58,944 nucleotides of DNA from CAYPEZ01 sp964622275 (GTDB taxonomy: Bacteria; Patescibacteriota; Minisyncoccia; Phycocordibacterales; UBA6899), in NCBI GenBank assembly GCA_964622275.1, contig CAZUMX010000001.1, positions 1-58,944 on the forward strand, read 5' to 3'. The notes under the pieces were generated by a model. It was not told the origin of the DNA and made no database searches. It saw only the letters and a list, made by a program, of their open reading frames with translations. Below, in pieces: positions 24,526 to 32,900 of this stretch. The stretch's first letter is position 1, and every line of letters starts with the position of its first letter. Position numbers and translations under genes: made by a program.

Positions 24526-25980
24526 TTACGCAAGGAGCTTGCGAACATCCTCAACTTCTTTGTCGATAAGCTCCTCTGAAATATCGAGGGCCTCTCTCAA
24601 ACGCTCCTGAACTTCACGATCAGTCGGGGATGGGTTTGGTTTTTGTGCCAGAATAGAAAGCTGTTCATCAAGCTCTTGTCTCAAGACAGAAAAAATTGTT
24701 TCGAGTCGCTCACGAATTTCGTCTGCTTCGCGTTTTGCTTTCCATTTATCCCGTTGACCTACTCGTCGTTCGTAAATCATATACCCAACAACAAAGGCAA
24801 GCGCAGCAGCAAGAAGAAGCGAAAGAATATACGAACCAGTAAATACTGAGGGCTTCTCTTCATCTTCTCCTGTCTTTGCTTGAACAACCGGAGGACCGAG
24901 AACAGACACGCTCCCTGCCGATTCTTGTTTGTTCCCAGCTTTATCATACGCATACACTTTAAAATTTTGCGCACCAGCAGAAAGGCCCGTGAGCATGTAT
25001 CCGGTAGAAGGAATGTCGGTAGGTTTGAGTTTTTTTGTATCACCACCCTGAAGCACGATTTCATACCGATCGATCCCAGAAAGACTGTCTGTTGCTGAAA
25101 AACTTACGATCGCTGCATCTGGTGCAGTCGCATCTGGTGTAGCTGTTACAGAAAAAGGCTCGGGAGGAGTCGTGTCGATGAGAATTCTCCGGTGTGTCGT
25201 TCCTCCCCACCCAGCTTCGTTTTTGAGTCGAAGGTGAAACCAGTTTTCTCCTTGCGGCACATTGAGATATTCTTTATCTGAGACAGCGGGTTCGACAGTG
25301 GTGTTTGGTGTTGTTGTAGGGTTTTTGTCGAGTTCCATCCTCACAGCAGTGACGTCTATGGCGTTTTCCCAAGTGAGTTCCACGGTCGTAGTGGCATACC
25401 ATTGATCTGGATTCGCATGAGTCCCGGACAGAATTTCAGGAGCATCTGGTTTTAAGCCTTCTCCTGTACTTGATGGTGGTGGAGGTGGTGGTGCCGACGC
25501 TGCGGTTATTGTAAATGTTGACGGGAGTTTATCGCCAAGGACATTTGTCCCTTTTCCATCTGCGGCAAGCACCGTACCATCTTTGAATGAAAGCGTGAGG
25601 CTCCCCTCTTTAAGGGGTTTGAAGCTGATAGAGAGCAACTGTTTTTTCCCAGAAATTGGTGAGGTGTTTCCTCCCTCGAAACTAATGGTTCCCGCAGAGT
25701 TCGAGAAGGTTGGTTCTACTGCCCAAAGCCCGAACGCTGAACTACTCTTTGAAACAGAGTCGACCATGACAAGACTCGTATCAAATTCGAGTGTGGCATT
25801 TGCAGAATTAATTGCGGTACTTCCTGAGTCAACAGAGACATTCACGGTAAACGTCTTCCCCATCGGGAACGATCCCGTCGAGGGAGAAAAAGATAACGTC
25901 GCCGTTTGAGCAGACGCCAGAAACGGTGCGATCCAAATCGCAAAGAGTGGAATGGATACTCTGAGGAATCGCGACACCAT
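24526..25980 (-). CDS. Membrane-anchored cohesin-domain protein
   Basis: A 484-aa protein with a signal peptide (residues 1-24, ending FLASAQT). A cohesin-type domain at about 25-155 is recognisable by TFTVNVSVDSG, NSANATLEFDTSLV and GTISFEGGNTSPISGKKQLL. A proline linker (APPPPPPSS, about 160-170) and FN3/Ig-like domains to about 370 follow. One membrane helix (about 383-405) precedes a charged coiled-coil tail of about 75 residues that should face the cytoplasm. Cohesins bind dockerins in cellulosomes, but single cohesins also occur in non-cellulolytic bacteria. A dockerin protein is encoded 1.2 kb upstream (27158-28891), so the two may dock at the cell surface. The gene follows hsp20 after 13 nt and ends at a strong terminator. 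Binding is inferred from domain type only. Confidence 0.85.
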   Translation of the reverse strand: MVSRFLRVSIPLFAIWIAPFLASAQTATLSFSPSTGSFPMGKTFTVNVSVDSGSTAINSANATLEFDTSLVMVDSVSKSSSAFGLWAVEPTFSNSAGTISFEGGNTSPISGKKQLLSISFKPLKEGSLTLSFKDGTVLAADGKGTNVLGDKLPSTFTITAASAPPPPPPSSTGEGLKPDAPEILSGTHANPDQWYATTTVELTWENAIDVTAVRMELDKNPTTTPNTTVEPAVSDKEYLNVPQGENWFHLRLKNEAGWGGTTHRRILIDTTPPEPFSVTATPDATAPDAAIVSFSATDSLSGIDRYEIVLQGGDTKKLKPTDIPSTGYMLTGLSAGAQNFKVYAYDKAGNKQESAGSVSVLGPPVVQAKTGEDEEKPSVFTGSYILSLLLAAALAFVVGYMIYERRVGQRDKWKAKREADEIRERLETIFSVLRQELDEQLSILAQKPNPSPTDREVQERLREALDISEELIDKEVEDVRKLLA

Positions 25981-25993
25981 GAAGGGGGTAGGA

Positions 25994-26476
25994 TTAGGAC
26001 TCCGCGACCTTTGAGATTTGCATTCGGAATTTATTCGACGCTTGACCTTTCAGAGGAAGGCGGAGAATCAGAACACCGTCTTTTGCTTTTGCTTCTGCTC
26101 TCTCGGCATCAACCTCTTCTGGTAAAATAATTTGCCGATAGAACTTCCCCCACTGGCACTCCTCAAGAGAAAATCCAGCTTTATCATCATGGCTCGTATC
26201 CTGAGAAAGACCTAAGGCATCGGGGCGGTGCGCCTGTCCTTGGATGGTGATGATGTCGTTGTCCCCTTCAATGGAAACATCAAGATCTTTAATCTCTGCT
26301 CCAGAAATTTGAGCAAAGATCACAATCTCTCGATCACTCTGATACACATCGACTGCAAGCTGTGTCACTCCAGATGGAGTAGAAGCATGCGCAGTGTTCT
26401 GTGTCGGATGAAGCGAAGCATCATCTTTATCTTCGATGACACCTTTTCCTTTCAGTTTTTGTAAAAAAGAACTCAT
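25994..26476 (-). CDS. Hsp20/alpha-crystallin small heat-shock protein
   Basis: A 160-aa ATP-independent chaperone that holds unfolding proteins in the cytoplasm. The alpha-crystallin domain covers about residues 40-150: VDVYQSDREIVIFAQISGAEI, IEGDNDIITIQGQ, WGKFYRQIILPEEVD, then A-KDGVLILRLPL, the conserved GVL strand. A short N-terminal arm is low in hydrophobics. The C-terminus lacks an obvious IxI/V motif, though MQISKV may serve. The start is the ATG at 26476. It has no Shine-Dalgarno at the normal distance; an AGGAG lies about 30 nt upstream. It is followed 13 nt later by the cohesin gene, which suggests co-transcription and links an envelope protein to stress expression. No CIRCE or ROSE-like element is evident. 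Confidence 0.93.
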   Translation of the reverse strand: MSSFLQKLKGKGVIEDKDDASLHPTQNTAHASTPSGVTQLAVDVYQSDREIVIFAQISGAEIKDLDVSIEGDNDIITIQGQAHRPDALGLSQDTSHDDKAGFSLEECQWGKFYRQIILPEEVDAERAEAKAKDGVLILRLPLKGQASNKFRMQISKVAES

Positions 26477-26559
26477 GAGAAATAAAAATGTTAACGAACA
26501 CGTAAACTCCTAAAGCGCACAAAAATACCCAGGAATAATCGCAAACGGCTTATGGAAGT

Positions 26560-26565
26560 ATTATA
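26560..26565 (-). promoter_or_regulatory. -10 box upstream of hsp20
   Basis: TATAAT about 83 nt before the hsp20 start. The leader would be about 75 nt and A/T-rich. The remaining part of the 196-bp spacer, up to the DUF559-like gene, shows no further structure. Confidence 0.4.
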
Positions 26566-26672
26566 CCTAACCAATATTTTTCTGCATAGCAGTACGTGGA
26601 TAACTCGTGGATAGCAGGGTCAGACTTCGGTCTTCAATCATTAGTCACTAGCTCTTAGGATTTAGAAATCAT

Positions 26673-26990
26673 TTACTTTTTCCAAAGATTGGATATGGCA
26701 TCAGCGATTTTATCCGAAAATTTTTCTACTATTTGATTTGTGAGTCGAAGTGTATAGTGGCCCTCTCTTATTGAGTAATAGTCTCTCTGGAAGTCAGTTA
26801 ATATTTGCTCCGAATTTGTATAGTGCTGCATGCCGTCGATCTCTATGTAAATATTGAGGTCAGGTAAAAAAATATCAATATGTTTGTGTCCATCAAAATA
26901 CTCTGTATTTGTTTTTAAGCCAAGCTTCTGGAGTGCTCTAACAAGCTGTGCGGTTTGCTTAGAGGGTGTTGGTTGATTATTTTGGTCCAT
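26673..26990 (-). CDS. DUF559-like (Vsr-fold) small protein
   Basis: A 105-aa protein matching the C-terminal part of DUF559/Vsr-like PD-(D/E)XK nuclease-fold proteins: LVRALQKLGLKTNTEYF, then DIFLPDLNIYIEIDGMQHY, a core with D, E and D in the expected order, then QRDYYSIREGHYTLRL. The family's usual core is about 110 aa, so it is near full length. A role in DNA cleavage is possible from the fold, but many members have no known function. The start is the ATG at 26990, and the gene stands between spacers of 167 and 196 bp that are larger than usual here. One of these is strongly structured. The isolated position could mean a mobile or horizontally acquired gene; there is no transposase or direct repeat to prove it. 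Confidence 0.8.
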   Translation of the reverse strand: MDQNNQPTPSKQTAQLVRALQKLGLKTNTEYFDGHKHIDIFLPDLNIYIEIDGMQHYTNSEQILTDFQRDYYSIREGHYTLRLTNQIVEKFSDKIADAISNLWKK

Positions 26991-27157
26991 ATTTTTATTT
27001 CATGTCTACTCGAAGGGACGGGAGTGGTGCGGGATTTTTGATGCAGTCCGAGGCGTCAAGTGAGAATGTCCCTGAGTCGTACTCATGTACGATGAGGGGA
27101 CTTCGAAACGAAGACAACGACGGAATGCGCAAAAATCACCCATCGCTCCTTCCCCAG
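26991..27157. other. Structured spacer upstream of DUF559-like gene
   Basis: Two hairpins: 27068-27101 with GTCCC/GGGAC and TCGTAC/GTACGA stems around a TCAT loop and a symmetrical internal loop, and 27101-27113 with CTTCG/CGAAG and an AAA loop. No T run follows on either strand, so it does not look like an ordinary terminator. It may be a small RNA or a cassette boundary. Confidence 0.4.
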
Positions 27158-28891
27158 CTAACCAGTCCATTGGAAGAGCATGATGGAAAAGTCTTGCAAG
27201 TTCACATCCCCATCCTGATTAATATCCGCAACCGTATCTCCTGTTTTCCAGTTAAAAAGAAGGATGGAGAAGTCGACGAGATTTACTTTTTTGTCTTTGT
27301 TAAGGTCTGCACGTAATCCAAAATCAGGAGTTGGTGATTCTCCAACTCCAACATACGCAAGTGGACTATAGATAGATTGATCATGTGCAGAAATAATGGA
27401 GCGAGCTTTCACTTGATACGTTCCGCGAGAAAGACCGCTGGTAGGAAGATTCACCGACCACACACCAGTCGCTGTACTAGTTGCGGTTGCTCGTACGATG
27501 TTACTTTCTCCTTTCCCTCCCTGTTTTTCCATGAAAACTTCAACAAGATAATTCGGAATTGACATTCCTTCTACGCGGACCGCTCCTCCGATATCAACTG
27601 TTGTTGATGCGACACTGATCGTGGGAGAAAGATAGATTGGCCCAACATAATTTGTTGTATTTGCAATAAGATACATCGTACCCGTGTATGTGCTTGTTTT
27701 TCTCCCATTTCCATCAACAGCATACATGCTAAAACTTTGAGGACCTCGTTCATATCCGTAGCGTGTTGTTGAGAATGCGCCAGATACATCAGAAGTAAAT
27801 TCAAACTCAACCTTTCCGTCTTTTAGTAACGTAATCGCTCCTATCGGGAAAATATTTCCTCCAAACATGACATCTGCTTTTCCAAGGAAGTTCCCACCTC
27901 CGCCACCGCCACCACTTCCACCACCACTTGGCGTAGGTGGTGGAGGAGGAGGTGTGGGTGTTGATGAAGCCGAACTTGATGCCGTTGTGCCTATGCTAAA
28001 AGAAATGAGATAATCGTCGGTATTTGTTGCTGATCCAAGCGCGACCCCACCACAACGGACGTAATATTCATAGCTCGCCCCCTGCACAAGCCCAGTAATA
28101 AGTTGCCTGTGAAGAGTATTGTTCGTTTTTGAAAAGAGACTGGCAATTGACTCATATGGAGTTCCAGAGGCTGTCCCATACCGACAAAATGCATATTTAT
28201 CAGTATTCAAAGAAATCTCTAGTGCGAGAGTGGATGCGGGTAGTGCCCCTGAAGGAAGCCCGTTGGATCGTGTAGGAGGCACAACATCAGTAGTATCTCC
28301 TGGTCCCGCTTGAACTGGCTGAACGATGGCATACATCATCGAACCATAATCAATATCGGTGTTCCCGGGCGTTCGAGTCAATACTCGAATACGGTAGGAT
28401 CCTTGAACGCTCGGGTTTTGAAGGTGGTCATCTCCTGTTCCTCCGTTGGTCGCATTACTCCCGATTTCGATTTCCATGAATTCTCCTGCTGCAATTCCGG
28501 TTGTCGAGTTGAGTGTGATAAGAATTTGACTCACTCCCCCAACACCCCCAGAAACAATCGCAATACCGTCTGTAACCGCATCTGCAGATGCTCCAATCGT
28601 CCTATCGACAAATGGTCCTGTGGATGAAGCACCGACAGCAAAATCAATATCCGTAAAATCAAGTCCGGCTGGGATATTCAGTGCTCCGTCGTCATGGTAA
28701 AGCAAGATCGTCCCTGAGGGTGGTATGGCATTTACAGCACCAAAACGAATACGGTGTGTGCTTGTCGCACTAGGAACTGACCAAGAAATTTGATCAGAAA
28801 GCGCAGACAAAAAAGATGCCTCCGCGATAAATGGGATGAAACTCAAACAGAGAAAAAAGAGCGCAGCGACAGCACGTAACATCCCTTTCAT
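27158..28891 (-). CDS. Exported dockerin-domain protein
   Basis: A 577-aa secreted protein. Residues 1-25 form a signal peptide (LFFLCLSFIPFIAEASF). The N-terminal half is beta-rich without a recognised fold. A Pro linker and Gly-rich linker (PPPPPPTPSGGGSGGGG) sit near 315-335. A second beta region follows, with two Ig-like domains. The C-terminus (about 525-577) is a dockerin with two EF-hand-like repeats, DLNKDKKVNLVD and DINQDGDVNLQD, each followed by FSI(L/M)LFxW; the calcium-binding D/N/D/D positions are intact in both. It may bind the membrane-anchored cohesin protein encoded downstream. The ATG three codons in (28882) is an alternative start: TAGAAT lies seven bases before it and AAAGGG touches it. 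No catalytic domain seen. Confidence 0.88.
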   Translation of the reverse strand: MKGMLRAVAALFFLCLSFIPFIAEASFLSALSDQISWSVPSATSTHRIRFGAVNAIPPSGTILLYHDDGALNIPAGLDFTDIDFAVGASSTGPFVDRTIGASADAVTDGIAIVSGGVGGVSQILITLNSTTGIAAGEFMEIEIGSNATNGGTGDDHLQNPSVQGSYRIRVLTRTPGNTDIDYGSMMYAIVQPVQAGPGDTTDVVPPTRSNGLPSGALPASTLALEISLNTDKYAFCRYGTASGTPYESIASLFSKTNNTLHRQLITGLVQGASYEYYVRCGGVALGSATNTDDYLISFSIGTTASSSASSTPTPPPPPPTPSGGGSGGGGGGGNFLGKADVMFGGNIFPIGAITLLKDGKVEFEFTSDVSGAFSTTRYGYERGPQSFSMYAVDGNGRKTSTYTGTMYLIANTTNYVGPIYLSPTISVASTTVDIGGAVRVEGMSIPNYLVEVFMEKQGGKGESNIVRATATSTATGVWSVNLPTSGLSRGTYQVKARSIISAHDQSIYSPLAYVGVGESPTPDFGLRADLNKDKKVNLVDFSILLFNWKTGDTVADINQDGDVNLQDFSIMLFQWTG

Positions 28892-28935
28892 TCTACCCTA
28901 AAAAGAGAGGTGTTTTCTTACCTTATGTACACGCC

Positions 28936-29769
28936 TTATTTCACACAACGAAATCCAACGCCAACACCAACGAAAGAGGTTTCGACAGTAGCATTCACAG
29001 CATACAAACCAACCTTGTCTCCCAACCCCCAAAAACCACCGCGGAACATCCCTCGCACACCTGTCTTTTCTACCCAAAAATAATCCCCGTTAAAACTTGG
29101 GTCGGAATCAGCACTGGTTCCCGCGGGGACACCAGACTGGTCTACGCTTGTCACGTAACCCTGATCAGGAAGCGTTCGGTCATGGTAAGAACCGTCTGAA
29201 ATACTTTCATCTACCCACTCCCACACATTTCCAACCATATCAGATGCTCCTGCAGATGACACACATTGAGAAAATGTTCCTGTGTTTTCTGGACTTGTTT
29301 TCCCTACTGCATCGATATTGCATACGGGTTTCCCATCGGCACGCCCATCGGGTGTTCCGAGCGCAGCACGATACCACTCTAGTGCAGACGGGAGTCGCTT
29401 CCCCGCACGCGCACACATTGTTGCAGCTTCATGAAGAGCAATATTGGTCCATGGTTTCTTCCCAGCTGCTGAGGTTGGCTTACATTCGGGCCACGAAACA
29501 TTCTCTCGGGTTTCTTGCTCATTTGTTGGGTTCGCATGAGGACAAGACTTCCCAGTTGTATTCTCATATCGATCCACACACAGGACCCCTTCTGGGGTAT
29601 TTACCGCAATCATGTCAGGTGGGCACAGGCTTCCCCCTTTTTCAGATGATTTCCCTATCGCAGAAAGGAGAGAGTCCTTTCCTGTTTTGATTTCATCGGT
29701 CGCAAAAATAACAAGCGCGGCAAGAATGCCAGCCAAAGCCAAAACAAATGCTTGGCGCACCAGGGTCAT
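28936..29769 (-). CDS. SUMF1/FGE-like domain protein, exported
   Basis: A 277-aa protein with an N-terminal membrane anchor (residues 5-24) and a formylglycine-generating-enzyme-like (FGE-sulfatase, C-type-lectin-fold) domain from about 45. Typical stretches are CPPDMIAVNTPEGVLCVDRYE, WTNIALHEAATMCARAGKRLPSALEWYRAA, ASDMVGNVWEWV and FRGGFWGLGD, ending VGVGFRCVK. True FGE uses two cysteines or copper ligands between the RGG motif and GFRC; none is present there, so enzymatic oxidation of a sulfatase cysteine is unlikely. A ligand-binding or structural role outside the cell is more likely. It lies between the dockerin gene and the coiled-coil membrane protein, separated from the latter by six nt, so it is probably in the same transcription unit as the envelope genes. 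Confidence 0.85.
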   Translation of the reverse strand: MTLVRQAFVLALAGILAALVIFATDEIKTGKDSLLSAIGKSSEKGGSLCPPDMIAVNTPEGVLCVDRYENTTGKSCPHANPTNEQETRENVSWPECKPTSAAGKKPWTNIALHEAATMCARAGKRLPSALEWYRAALGTPDGRADGKPVCNIDAVGKTSPENTGTFSQCVSSAGASDMVGNVWEWVDESISDGSYHDRTLPDQGYVTSVDQSGVPAGTSADSDPSFNGDYFWVEKTGVRGMFRGGFWGLGDKVGLYAVNATVETSFVGVGVGFRCVK

Positions 29770-29775
29770 TACTCA

Positions 29776-30183
29776 CTATCCTACTCTGGTTTGTCTATGA
29801 TAATCAAGGTAATAGTTCACAATGACGAGAGCAAGGAGGACGATCGTAAACCCAAAAAGATATGCATACACCATACGCATGCGATCTTTCTGACGGCTAT
29901 CGAGCTCTGACAAGAGCGATTGCTCTCTTGCTGAGAGAGCCTGTGCGCGTGCGTCAAGTTGTTGTTCTTTTTCTGTTAGCTGTCGAGCAAGACTGTTGAA
30001 TTCATTATCAGGAATTGAAGCAGAGATGCCAATGACATTTCCAAGCAACGCAACATTATGTCGCGCTCCAGTAAAGATATCTCCTCCGGCAAGGAAAATA
30101 ACCGAGAACACCCAGAGCATGGTGACATATCCCAAGATCACTGACCGCACGTGTGGATGTTGTGTTTTTCCCTTATGCGCCAT
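29776..30183 (-). CDS. Two-TM coiled-coil membrane protein
   Basis: A 135-aa protein with a hydrophobic segment at about 14-33 (SVILGYVTMLWVFSVIFLAG), a central heptad-like coiled coil at 60-97 (LARQLTEKEQQLDARAQALS) and a second membrane helix at 105-125. The helix order places the coiled coil on one side of the membrane, probably outside. I do not recognise a family. It lies between a DUF916-like gene (33 nt upstream) and the SUMF1-like gene (6 nt downstream) in one direction, so it is probably part of the same envelope operon. It could act as a spacer or oligomerisation unit for the surface complex; this is only a guess from shape and context. Confidence 0.72.
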   Translation of the reverse strand: MAHKGKTQHPHVRSVILGYVTMLWVFSVIFLAGGDIFTGARHNVALLGNVIGISASIPDNEFNSLARQLTEKEQQLDARAQALSAREQSLLSELDSRQKDRMRMVYAYLFGFTIVLLALVIVNYYLDYHRQTRVG

Positions 30184-30216
30184 GGTGATATTTCATGACG
30201 GAATCATTCCTCTCAT

Positions 30217-31275
30217 CTAAAAGAAAAGGAAAAGAGCTCCGAGCATAATAACAACAGAGAGAAGGAGTGCGATGGTGACCGCTGAAAGTCGTGACATCCC
30301 TGGAGCAGAAGCTGACCCACCTCGAGGAGAATAAGCCGAGAGTTCTCGCAAACGCTTTGCAACATAGACTCTCATCAAAATCCACGTCAACAGAATAAAG
30401 AAGATCAGGAAGATCGCGACAGGAATAATAATATTTGTTGGTAGGATCCAGAATCTGGTGATAACAGGAGTGGTATTTTGTTTTCCCTCTTCTCCATACG
30501 CAAGAACAAGTGTTGCAGTGTACCGCCCAAAGTGCAGATCGGCACTCTCCCACTCAACCTCGAATGGTCGTGTCACACCAGGAAACACAGCAGCAGCAGC
30601 ATCATTCATTCGAACAGTATCCACCCGCTTTCCAAACATATTCACAATATCAACAGGTCCCCGTGGACGAACAATGACGTTCCCAGGGTTCTCGACTTTC
30701 GTTTGGAACAATACAGGGGTCTTCCCGTACACCATTTTATCGGTATGAAAATCTCGAACCTGCGCTTCTTCCCTGATCTCCCCTGAGACACGAAGAGAGA
30801 GGAGCATCGCTACTTGATACCCGACTCCAGTACCAGAGTTCTGGATTTCTGGGGGGTTTTGGGTGAAAATAATTCCACCATAGTGCCCTCCTGGACTTAC
30901 CTCTGACGGAACCGTCACCTTAAATGGCACGCGTCGAGTTTCTCCCGGAGCAAGATCAAAAGATGTCATTGAAAAAGTTACCCATTTTGAAACATCATAG
31001 GGAGTTTTCTCGCCTTCTCCGGCAAATTTTGGCTGGCCGTCATCAGTAACACTACTAATGTCTCGCACCGAGAGATAGAGTGTTTGGGGCTCAGAACTAA
31101 AATTTGTTACATCGACTGTTCGTTCAATGTTTTGTCCGGGGTCAATACGCTCTTCGATAAGCGAAGGCTGAACCTTGATGCTCACTTTTGCCTGACCAAA
31201 AGCAACTGTTGGGACAAGTATCGCAAACACAAGCGCAGCGAGAACGGCACGGGGAGTAAATGAAGAAAGAGTCAT
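30217..31275 (-). CDS. DUF916-like surface protein (WxL-interacting type), copy 1
   Basis: About 352 aa with a signal peptide (residues about 10-28, LAALVFAILVPTVAFGQ). Two immunoglobulin-like domains follow: the first has IEERIDPGQNIERTVDVTN and FDLAPGETRRVPFKVTVP, then GGHYGGIIF, typical of DUF916; the second has FQTKVENPGNVIVRPRGPVDI. A membrane helix follows the ITRFWILPTNIIIP strand, and a second hydrophobic segment ends the protein. In Firmicutes, DUF916 proteins (WxLIPs) bind peptidoglycan and WxL proteins and are encoded beside them; here the neighbour upstream is the 381-aa exported protein. The ATG at 31275 (MTLSSFTPRAV) is preferred over a TTG 12 codons upstream. Two paralogues lie at 32901-34145 and 34147-35310. 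Confidence 0.83.
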   Translation of the reverse strand: MTLSSFTPRAVLAALVFAILVPTVAFGQAKVSIKVQPSLIEERIDPGQNIERTVDVTNFSSEPQTLYLSVRDISSVTDDGQPKFAGEGEKTPYDVSKWVTFSMTSFDLAPGETRRVPFKVTVPSEVSPGGHYGGIIFTQNPPEIQNSGTGVGYQVAMLLSLRVSGEIREEAQVRDFHTDKMVYGKTPVLFQTKVENPGNVIVRPRGPVDIVNMFGKRVDTVRMNDAAAAVFPGVTRPFEVEWESADLHFGRYTATLVLAYGEEGKQNTTPVITRFWILPTNIIIPVAIFLIFFILLTWILMRVYVAKRLRELSAYSPRGGSASAPGMSRLSAVTIALLLSVVIMLGALFLFF

Positions 31276-31368
31276 AGAGATAGTAACGCGTGGGAAGACG
31301 CAAGTGGCCAATAAAGAGACCTAACAATATGGTATCACGTATGACCTTCACCACAAGCCTGTCATCCC

Positions 31369-31413
31369 CAACAACAAACACACCATGGAAGTTCCATGGT
31401 GTGTTTGTTGTTG
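31369..31413. terminator. Perfect 22-bp stem hairpin, likely bidirectional terminator
   Basis: The arms 31369-31390 and 31392-31413 are exact reverse complements with a one-base centre (effective loop AAGTT between CCATGG halves). On the minus strand the lower stem ends in TTTGTTGTT, a usable U-rich tail. It lies between the 381-aa protein gene and the DUF916-like gene. Confidence 0.7.
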
Positions 31414-31453
31414 TTTGGCTCCTACTGAACGAGATAGGATTCCTTCTTCTTGG

Positions 31454-32599
31454 CTAGAAGGTTGGAGTACACACGTAGATGAGTTCGTTCGTATAGTCAT
31501 TACCAGCTTCTTGAAGTGCTGATACTTGAATTTTCAACCCCACGCGAGTTCTTCCGATATTTGCCGTTGTCCCATCTGAAGGACCATTGTGCGAGAACAC
31601 TTCACGTGTTGTGGTTGCGAAGTTTCCTGCATAGAGGGCAACTCCGAACTCATCACTGTTAAGGTCTGCATCTTCTGAGGTAATACCGTAGTGTCCATAC
31701 GTATTCTCTGTACCGAGTGTTGCTAGAGGCGCGGTCCATGCTGTAGGCGATGAATTTCCGTTTCCATCTTTGAACACATCAATATCAGCTCCTGTTGACG
31801 AGAGAAGATTCTGATTCTGAATCACTGTCACCACGAATCCATTGCGAGCATTCGTTGTGACTGAAAGATCCTGTGCAAGAACTCTTGCTGATCCTGAGGC
31901 AAGTACGCCGAATGGCATAAGCGTTGCTGTTGTCGTAGTAGCTGTTGTGGTTGCGTCACCATTAAGTGATGACCCCGCTGCGACACCAGTAATTGTGAAT
32001 GTGAGTGTCGTATCTACAGCTGCAGTAACTGTGACGTGGTTGATAATGGCCACACGTGTATCTCCAGAATCTGTTGTTCCCCAGGTTACACGAATGATGT
32101 ATGAAGCCTCACCTGCTGGGTTCTCAATATGAGAGTTCCCAAAAGTAATGGTTTTTACACCCGTTGGAACAGTATCACCAGCGCACACAGTGAAGGTGAC
32201 TTTTTCGCTTGGAGCTGTACTGTCGATGGTTGGATATGCCTCATCTGTGCCACCACCACACGCACCAACGTTTGCAACAACAGTAAACCCTGATGCTGAG
32301 ATGTCTCCTGCGACAAGGTTGGTGAGATCGAATCCATCAGTTTCAGGATCAAACTCAACAATAATCGTCTGACCTGCGGTCACCGTTGTTGATGCTTGAA
32401 AATTAATCACATGATTCGTGCTCACAGAAGGACCAGAATCAGTGATTGTATCTTTTAATATTCCAAGATTTGCTGCGTGAGCAACTGGAAAGAGAGAGAA
32501 CGGAAGCCCTAAAGACCAGATGAGTGTCGCAACTGCGACGATTGCCACAACCGGCTTCTGACGAGCGATCTGCCAGAGCGGATATGCGTAAGCTTTCAT
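31454..32599 (-). CDS. Exported 381-aa protein with PTF-type (WxL-like) C-terminal domain
   Basis: The signal peptide spans about residues 15-42 and ends FPVAHAAN. A beta-rich N-terminal domain follows (INFQASTTVTAGQTIIVEFDPE, and ITFGNSHIENPAGEASYIIRV). After a Thr/Ala linker (TTTATTTTATLMPFG) comes a C-terminal domain of about 170 aa. It shares order and motifs with the C-terminus of the 1754-aa protein: MPFGVLASG / IPFGTLAIN, VTTNARNGF / VTTNAPRGY, ATTREVFSHNG / ATSSREIMYNSG, and a final Y-x-x-E/A-x-IY-x-x-x-PTF. The ending and the nearby DUF916-like genes recall WxL proteins, but no literal WxL motif is present. The gene has its own promoter and a structured 5' leader, and a strong hairpin follows it. 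The function is unknown; surface attachment is inferred. Confidence 0.85.
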   Translation of the reverse strand: MKAYAYPLWQIARQKPVVAIVAVATLIWSLGLPFSLFPVAHAANLGILKDTITDSGPSVSTNHVINFQASTTVTAGQTIIVEFDPETDGFDLTNLVAGDISASGFTVVANVGACGGGTDEAYPTIDSTAPSEKVTFTVCAGDTVPTGVKTITFGNSHIENPAGEASYIIRVTWGTTDSGDTRVAIINHVTVTAAVDTTLTFTITGVAAGSSLNGDATTTATTTTATLMPFGVLASGSARVLAQDLSVTTNARNGFVVTVIQNQNLLSSTGADIDVFKDGNGNSSPTAWTAPLATLGTENTYGHYGITSEDADLNSDEFGVALYAGNFATTTREVFSHNGPSDGTTANIGRTRVGLKIQVSALQEAGNDYTNELIYVCTPTF

Positions 32600-32737
32600 A
32601 ATGTTAGGAGATATTCCCTAAAGAACTTAATAAAGAGCACAAAAGCCACGACGATGGTTGTGGGAACCAGAAACTTCCGTTTCTAACTTCGTCCTTAGGT
32701 GCCAAACAGAATTGCCAAGACACCTCACATAATTATA
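32600..32737 (-). promoter_or_regulatory. Promoter and structured 5' leader, possible cis-regulatory RNA
   Basis: TATAAT at 32732-32737 would start a leader of about 125 nt. It can fold into a stem AGGTG/CACCT (32697-32701 with 32721-32725) and then a three-way junction. P1 is GACGA/TCGTC (32689-32693 with 32650-32654), P2 is AGAAAC/GTTTCT with a GGAA tetraloop (32669-32684), and P3 is GGTT/AACC (32656-32668). A competing TTCCC/GGGAA pair (32662-32666 with 32614-32618) would break P3 and lies close to the start codon. I cannot assign it to a known riboswitch class. The other 163 bp up to 32900 hold only A/T-rich sequence with a weak GCC/GGC stem followed by T runs, perhaps a terminator of the upstream operon. 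Confidence 0.45.
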
Positions 32738-32900
32738 CAGAACTGTTGATTTCTTTGTATAAAAGCACTGTGGATAAGTCGGATAACACGGAAAATTGGT
32801 AGCACTTCTTGTGAGAAACTTGAGGAATTTCTGTGGGTTTTATGTGGAAAAACAAAAAATCACCTTATTTTAAGCCGCATTTTCAGGCCCCACCATTCGA

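Noticed and set aside
25994..26510. Earlier GTG start for hsp20 behind AGGAG
   Set aside because: That GTG is in a different frame from the Hsp20 domain, so the AGGAG cannot serve it.
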